The notes under the pieces are model-generated. The model was not told the origin of the DNA and ran no database searches. It was given only the letters and a program-made list of their open reading frames with translations. 64,000 nucleotides of DNA from JBBDXS01 sp040902195 (GTDB lineage: Bacteria; Chloroflexota; Dehalococcoidia; DSTF01; RBG-16-68-14), in contig JBBDXS010000003.1 of NCBI GenBank assembly GCA_040902195.1, positions 1 to 64,000 on the forward strand, read 5' to 3'. The number at the start of each line of letters is the position of its first letter. The first letter of the stretch is position 1. The position numbers were made by a program, and so were the translations under genes. This document shows positions 62,901 to 64,000 of this stretch, one piece after another.

Positions 62901-62935
62901 CGAAGCGCGACCTCCCCCGCAGCGGCGACTCCTAG
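59933..62935 (+). CDS. gyrA: DNA gyrase subunit A
   Basis: The 1000-residue protein has YLDYAMSVIVARALP, HPHGDSAVYDAMVRMAQ (Ser86 and Asp90 at the quinolone sites are the susceptible residues), the catalytic Tyr125 in AAMRYTEVRL, and the GyrA box QRRGGRG at about 548-554, which marks gyrase rather than topoisomerase IV. The six-bladed C-terminal domain is followed by an exceptionally long, Pro/Ala/Lys/Glu-rich tail (about 826-1000). GAGGTGGAGG precedes the ATG. gyrB is not adjacent. Confidence 0.97.
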   Translation: MTTEGMSGTTIRPIKIEEEMRASYLDYAMSVIVARALPSVQDGLKPVQRRILYAMSELGLRATSRHKKSAGIVGEVLKNFHPHGDSAVYDAMVRMAQDFSLRYPLVDGQGNFGSVDNDPPAAMRYTEVRLSAFAEEMLADIDKNTVDFVPNYDDSTQEPVVLPSRVPNLLVNGASGIAVGMATSLPPHNLSEICDAIVKLIEAPDTTTDELAEIVVGPDFPTGGIIYRMRSEHEYDAEGKRMDVLRDAIKQTYGDGKGRIIVQARTMIEESARGGRMQIIVTELPYQVNKAALIERIAGLVRDKKMDGISDLRDESDRHGMRIVIELSRTGQARQVLNQLYKHTPMQSTFPVNMLALVDGQPRVINLKTAIEQYIGFRRIIIRRRTEFDLEKAKDRQHILEGLIKALDKLDEVIKTIRAASSADDAKDKLMERPFGLSDRQAQAVLDMQLRRLARLERTKIEDEYKEITKLIGELEDLLAHPKKIDAVITSDALELKEKYGDERRTQIVAKEAEQFTDEDLVAHQEVVITISNRGYIKRLPLETYRPQRRGGRGITGMITREADAVHRLIVGDTHDSLLFFTDRGRVFQMRAFDVPDASRQAKGIPLINLIDIDQQELVTAVVMARDFNKDCMVLATTMGEIKKTSLSEFASVRRSGLIAMNLEKSDVLISAKLAHETDDVLMVTSEGQSNRFPVKELRSASRASGGVRGIRLGKGASLVSADIASQGDQLFVLSELGYGKRTPIEDFPKHHRGGGGVICFKTRDTTGPVVAARMVKDTQELIVISRSGIVLRTRMDGISIQGRPTQGVSVITIAPGDGVASVATIEMAPDGGPATAEGPEPPSGPSDTERRSENGHQPPLPGGPGRNGESADEDSEPAEEPDEKPSASTKGAPATSKAPQAIRPAPKARPPAKPAAKAKAPDRPAARARQAAKPARPASKKVDADAANVRETTQPHADDSEALSHTDSALKKAQDVLDRVVQLPLDPLAKRDLPRSGDS

Positions 62936-62942
62936 CTCCGGC

Positions 62943-63395
62943 ATGGCCTCGATCCGCGACGCGACAGAAGACGACCTGCCTCGCATCGTCGAGCTCTTGG
63001 CGCAGCTCTCCCTCGAGGAGCCGCGCGAGGATCTCGGCCCGCCCCTACCGGAAACCTATCGTACGGCGTTCCGCGAGGTGCTCGCCGACGCGAAGCAGCG
63101 CCAGCTTGTGCTCGAGGACGGCGGGCGCATCGTCGGACTGACGACGCTGATCATCGTGCCGAACCTCTCGCACCAGGGGCGCCCCTGGGCGCAGGTCGAG
63201 AACGTCGTCGTCGACGAGGAGCAGCGCAGCTCGGGGTTCGGCGAGCAGCTCATGCGCCATACCATCGACCTCGCGCGCGACGCCGGCTGCTACAAGCTTG
63301 TCCTGACGAGCAACAAGGAACGCGCCGGCGCGCACCGCTTCTACAGCCGTATCGGCTTTCGCGCCACACACGAAGGATTTCGCTTCGGCCTCTAG
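62943..63395 (+). CDS. GNAT family N-acetyltransferase
   Basis: The 150-residue single-domain GNAT has SIRDATEDDLPRIVELLAQL at the start, the acetyl-CoA loop EQRSSGFGEQLMRHTIDLAR, and HRFYSRIGFRATHEGFRF at the end. The acceptor is unknown. It lies 7 nt after gyrA and is probably co-transcribed; the next gene has its own promoter. Confidence 0.9.
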   Translation: MASIRDATEDDLPRIVELLAQLSLEEPREDLGPPLPETYRTAFREVLADAKQRQLVLEDGGRIVGLTTLIIVPNLSHQGRPWAQVENVVVDEEQRSSGFGEQLMRHTIDLARDAGCYKLVLTSNKERAGAHRFYSRIGFRATHEGFRFGL

Positions 63396-63405
63396 CGGAG
63401 CCATC

Positions 63406-63434
63406 TTGACCGCCTTCAGAGCGGGCCGTAGAGT
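63406..63434 (+). promoter_or_regulatory. Promoter of the riboswitch-transporter unit
   Basis: TTGACC (63406-63411) and TAGAGT (63429-63434) are 17 nt apart. The predicted start near 63441 lies just before the riboswitch. Confidence 0.65.
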
Positions 63435-63447
63435 ATGAGTAGTAGTG

Positions 63448-63573
63448 AGCAACCGCCAAACTCCCATACGGGAGGCGGGGGAACCAACGACCGGGTGAAT
63501 CCTTCCGGAGCGAAGCGACGGAAGGACGGGTGAACCCTCCATCCGAACCCTACAGCTAACCTCGCAGGCGTCC
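63448..63573 (+). promoter_or_regulatory. c-di-AMP riboswitch (ydaO-yuaA type)
   Basis: Three conserved blocks of the ydaO class occur in order: GGGGGAACC (63477-63485), GGGTGAATCC (63493-63502) and CCGAACCCTACAGCTAACCT followed by CGCAGGCG (63543-63570). A CCGCC/GGCGG helix encloses a CTCCC-ATAC-GGGAG hairpin at the 5' end, and a CCTTCCG/CGGAAGG hairpin lies between the blocks. It would sense c-di-AMP and control the transporter gene that starts 19 nt downstream. Confidence 0.85.
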
Positions 63574-63591
63574 GAGGGCCGATGAGCGTGT

Positions 63592-64000
63592 ATGGGTCGG
63601 CCCTACCTCCTTGCCCCAAGCCGGAAGTCCGCGGTCGTTGCGGCGCGAGACCTCGCGCGCGCATTCAACCCCATCGACGGCATCCCCCACCCTATCCCCT
63701 GGCGCCGTAAGGTTGACGTCGCGGTCGATGAGGTCGCGACGCATGCGCAGGACCGCGCGATGCGCAATCTTTGGTGGGACGGCTTCTTCGCGGAGTGCGC
63801 GGAGATCATCTGGCTCCAGTACTTCTCGCTGTACGCGCTCGCTTTGGGCGCGCCGCTCGCGCTGATCGGCGTCCTCGCCGCGCTAACGAACCTGCTCGCC
63901 GCGGTATCGATGTTCCCCGGCTCGCTCCTTGCCGAGCGCACGCGCCAATATCGCTGGATCGTGCTGATCAACGGCGGCGTGCTGAGCCGCCTACCCTTCC
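63592..64000 (+). CDS. MFS-type transporter, N-terminal part (runs off the window)
   Basis: The frame from ATG 63592 stays open to the window end (136 codons). After a polar N-terminus of about 60 residues come membrane segments AEIIWLQYFSLYALALGAP and LALIGVLAALTNLLAAVSMF, then GSLLAERTRQYRW, a loop like that between helices 2 and 3 of MFS proteins, and the start of helix 3. The substrate is unknown. The riboswitch upstream suggests a role in osmolyte, ion or cell-envelope homeostasis, where c-di-AMP acts; that is inference. Confidence 0.75.
   Translation, partial: MGRPYLLAPSRKSAVVAARDLARAFNPIDGIPHPIPWRRKVDVAVDEVATHAQDRAMRNLWWDGFFAECAEIIWLQYFSLYALALGAPLALIGVLAALTNLLAAVSMFPGSLLAERTRQYRWIVLINGGVLSRLPF

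Overview
The window is a GC-rich bacterial chromosome segment with tightly packed genes, many 4-nt ATGA/GTGA overlaps and frequent GTG starts. It most resembles a Chloroflexota genome (possibly Dehalococcoidia-like). That placement is an inference from gene content and style: a citramalate plus isopropylmalate branched-chain amino acid operon, cohesin/dockerin-type secreted proteins, a long-tailed GyrA, and many MBL-fold, GNAT, DinB and PPOX-type small enzymes. There is no rRNA in the window to fix the taxonomy.

Layout. Bases 1-12 kb hold lysA and assorted single enzymes (dodecin, four-helix bundle protein, MBL hydrolases, RDD protein, Tat lipoprotein hydrolase, MutY-like glycosylase, acetyltransferase, thioesterase, kinase, DinB, patatin), separated by several families of short intergenic repeats. 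Bases 12.4-18 kb are an accessory stretch: a low-GC three-gene cassette (zinc-ribbon/HTH protein, DUF488 protein, unknown protein) with its own promoter, a leader RNA with micro-ORF and terminator in front of an Hsp70-family gene, a truncated PIN domain and an AbiJ-like HEPN protein. Bases 18-24 kb carry an M20 peptidase, a cohesin/dockerin protein, an SsuD/SsuE-like pair, a PadR-membrane protein operon and a tandem 86-bp repeat array.

Bases 24-38 kb are the branched-chain amino acid region: ilvE, then promoter, Leu-rich leader peptide, ilvB-ilvN-ilvC, a double ferritin-like gene, leuA-leuC-leuD, a small Cys-rich gene, and cimA. leuB and ilvD are not in the window. A two-component system follows (38-40 kb).

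Bases 40.9-56.4 kb are one minus-strand surface-polysaccharide operon of 14 genes. In transcription order these are glycosyltransferase, Wzx-type flippase, three further glycosyltransferases, methyltransferase, a PglE/PglC/PglF-like trio, and the five enzymes of a Wbp-type UDP-ManNAc3NAcA pathway. The last part has tRNA-Pro(CGG), a TPR protein, a C26 peptidase, a hydrolase-cyclase fusion, gyrA, a GNAT protein and, at the edge, a probable c-di-AMP (ydaO-type) riboswitch in front of a truncated MFS-type transporter gene.

The most promising undescribed items are the ilvB leader peptide/hairpin region, the Hsp70 leader RNA, the three-gene DUF488 cassette and the c-di-AMP riboswitch-transporter pairing.
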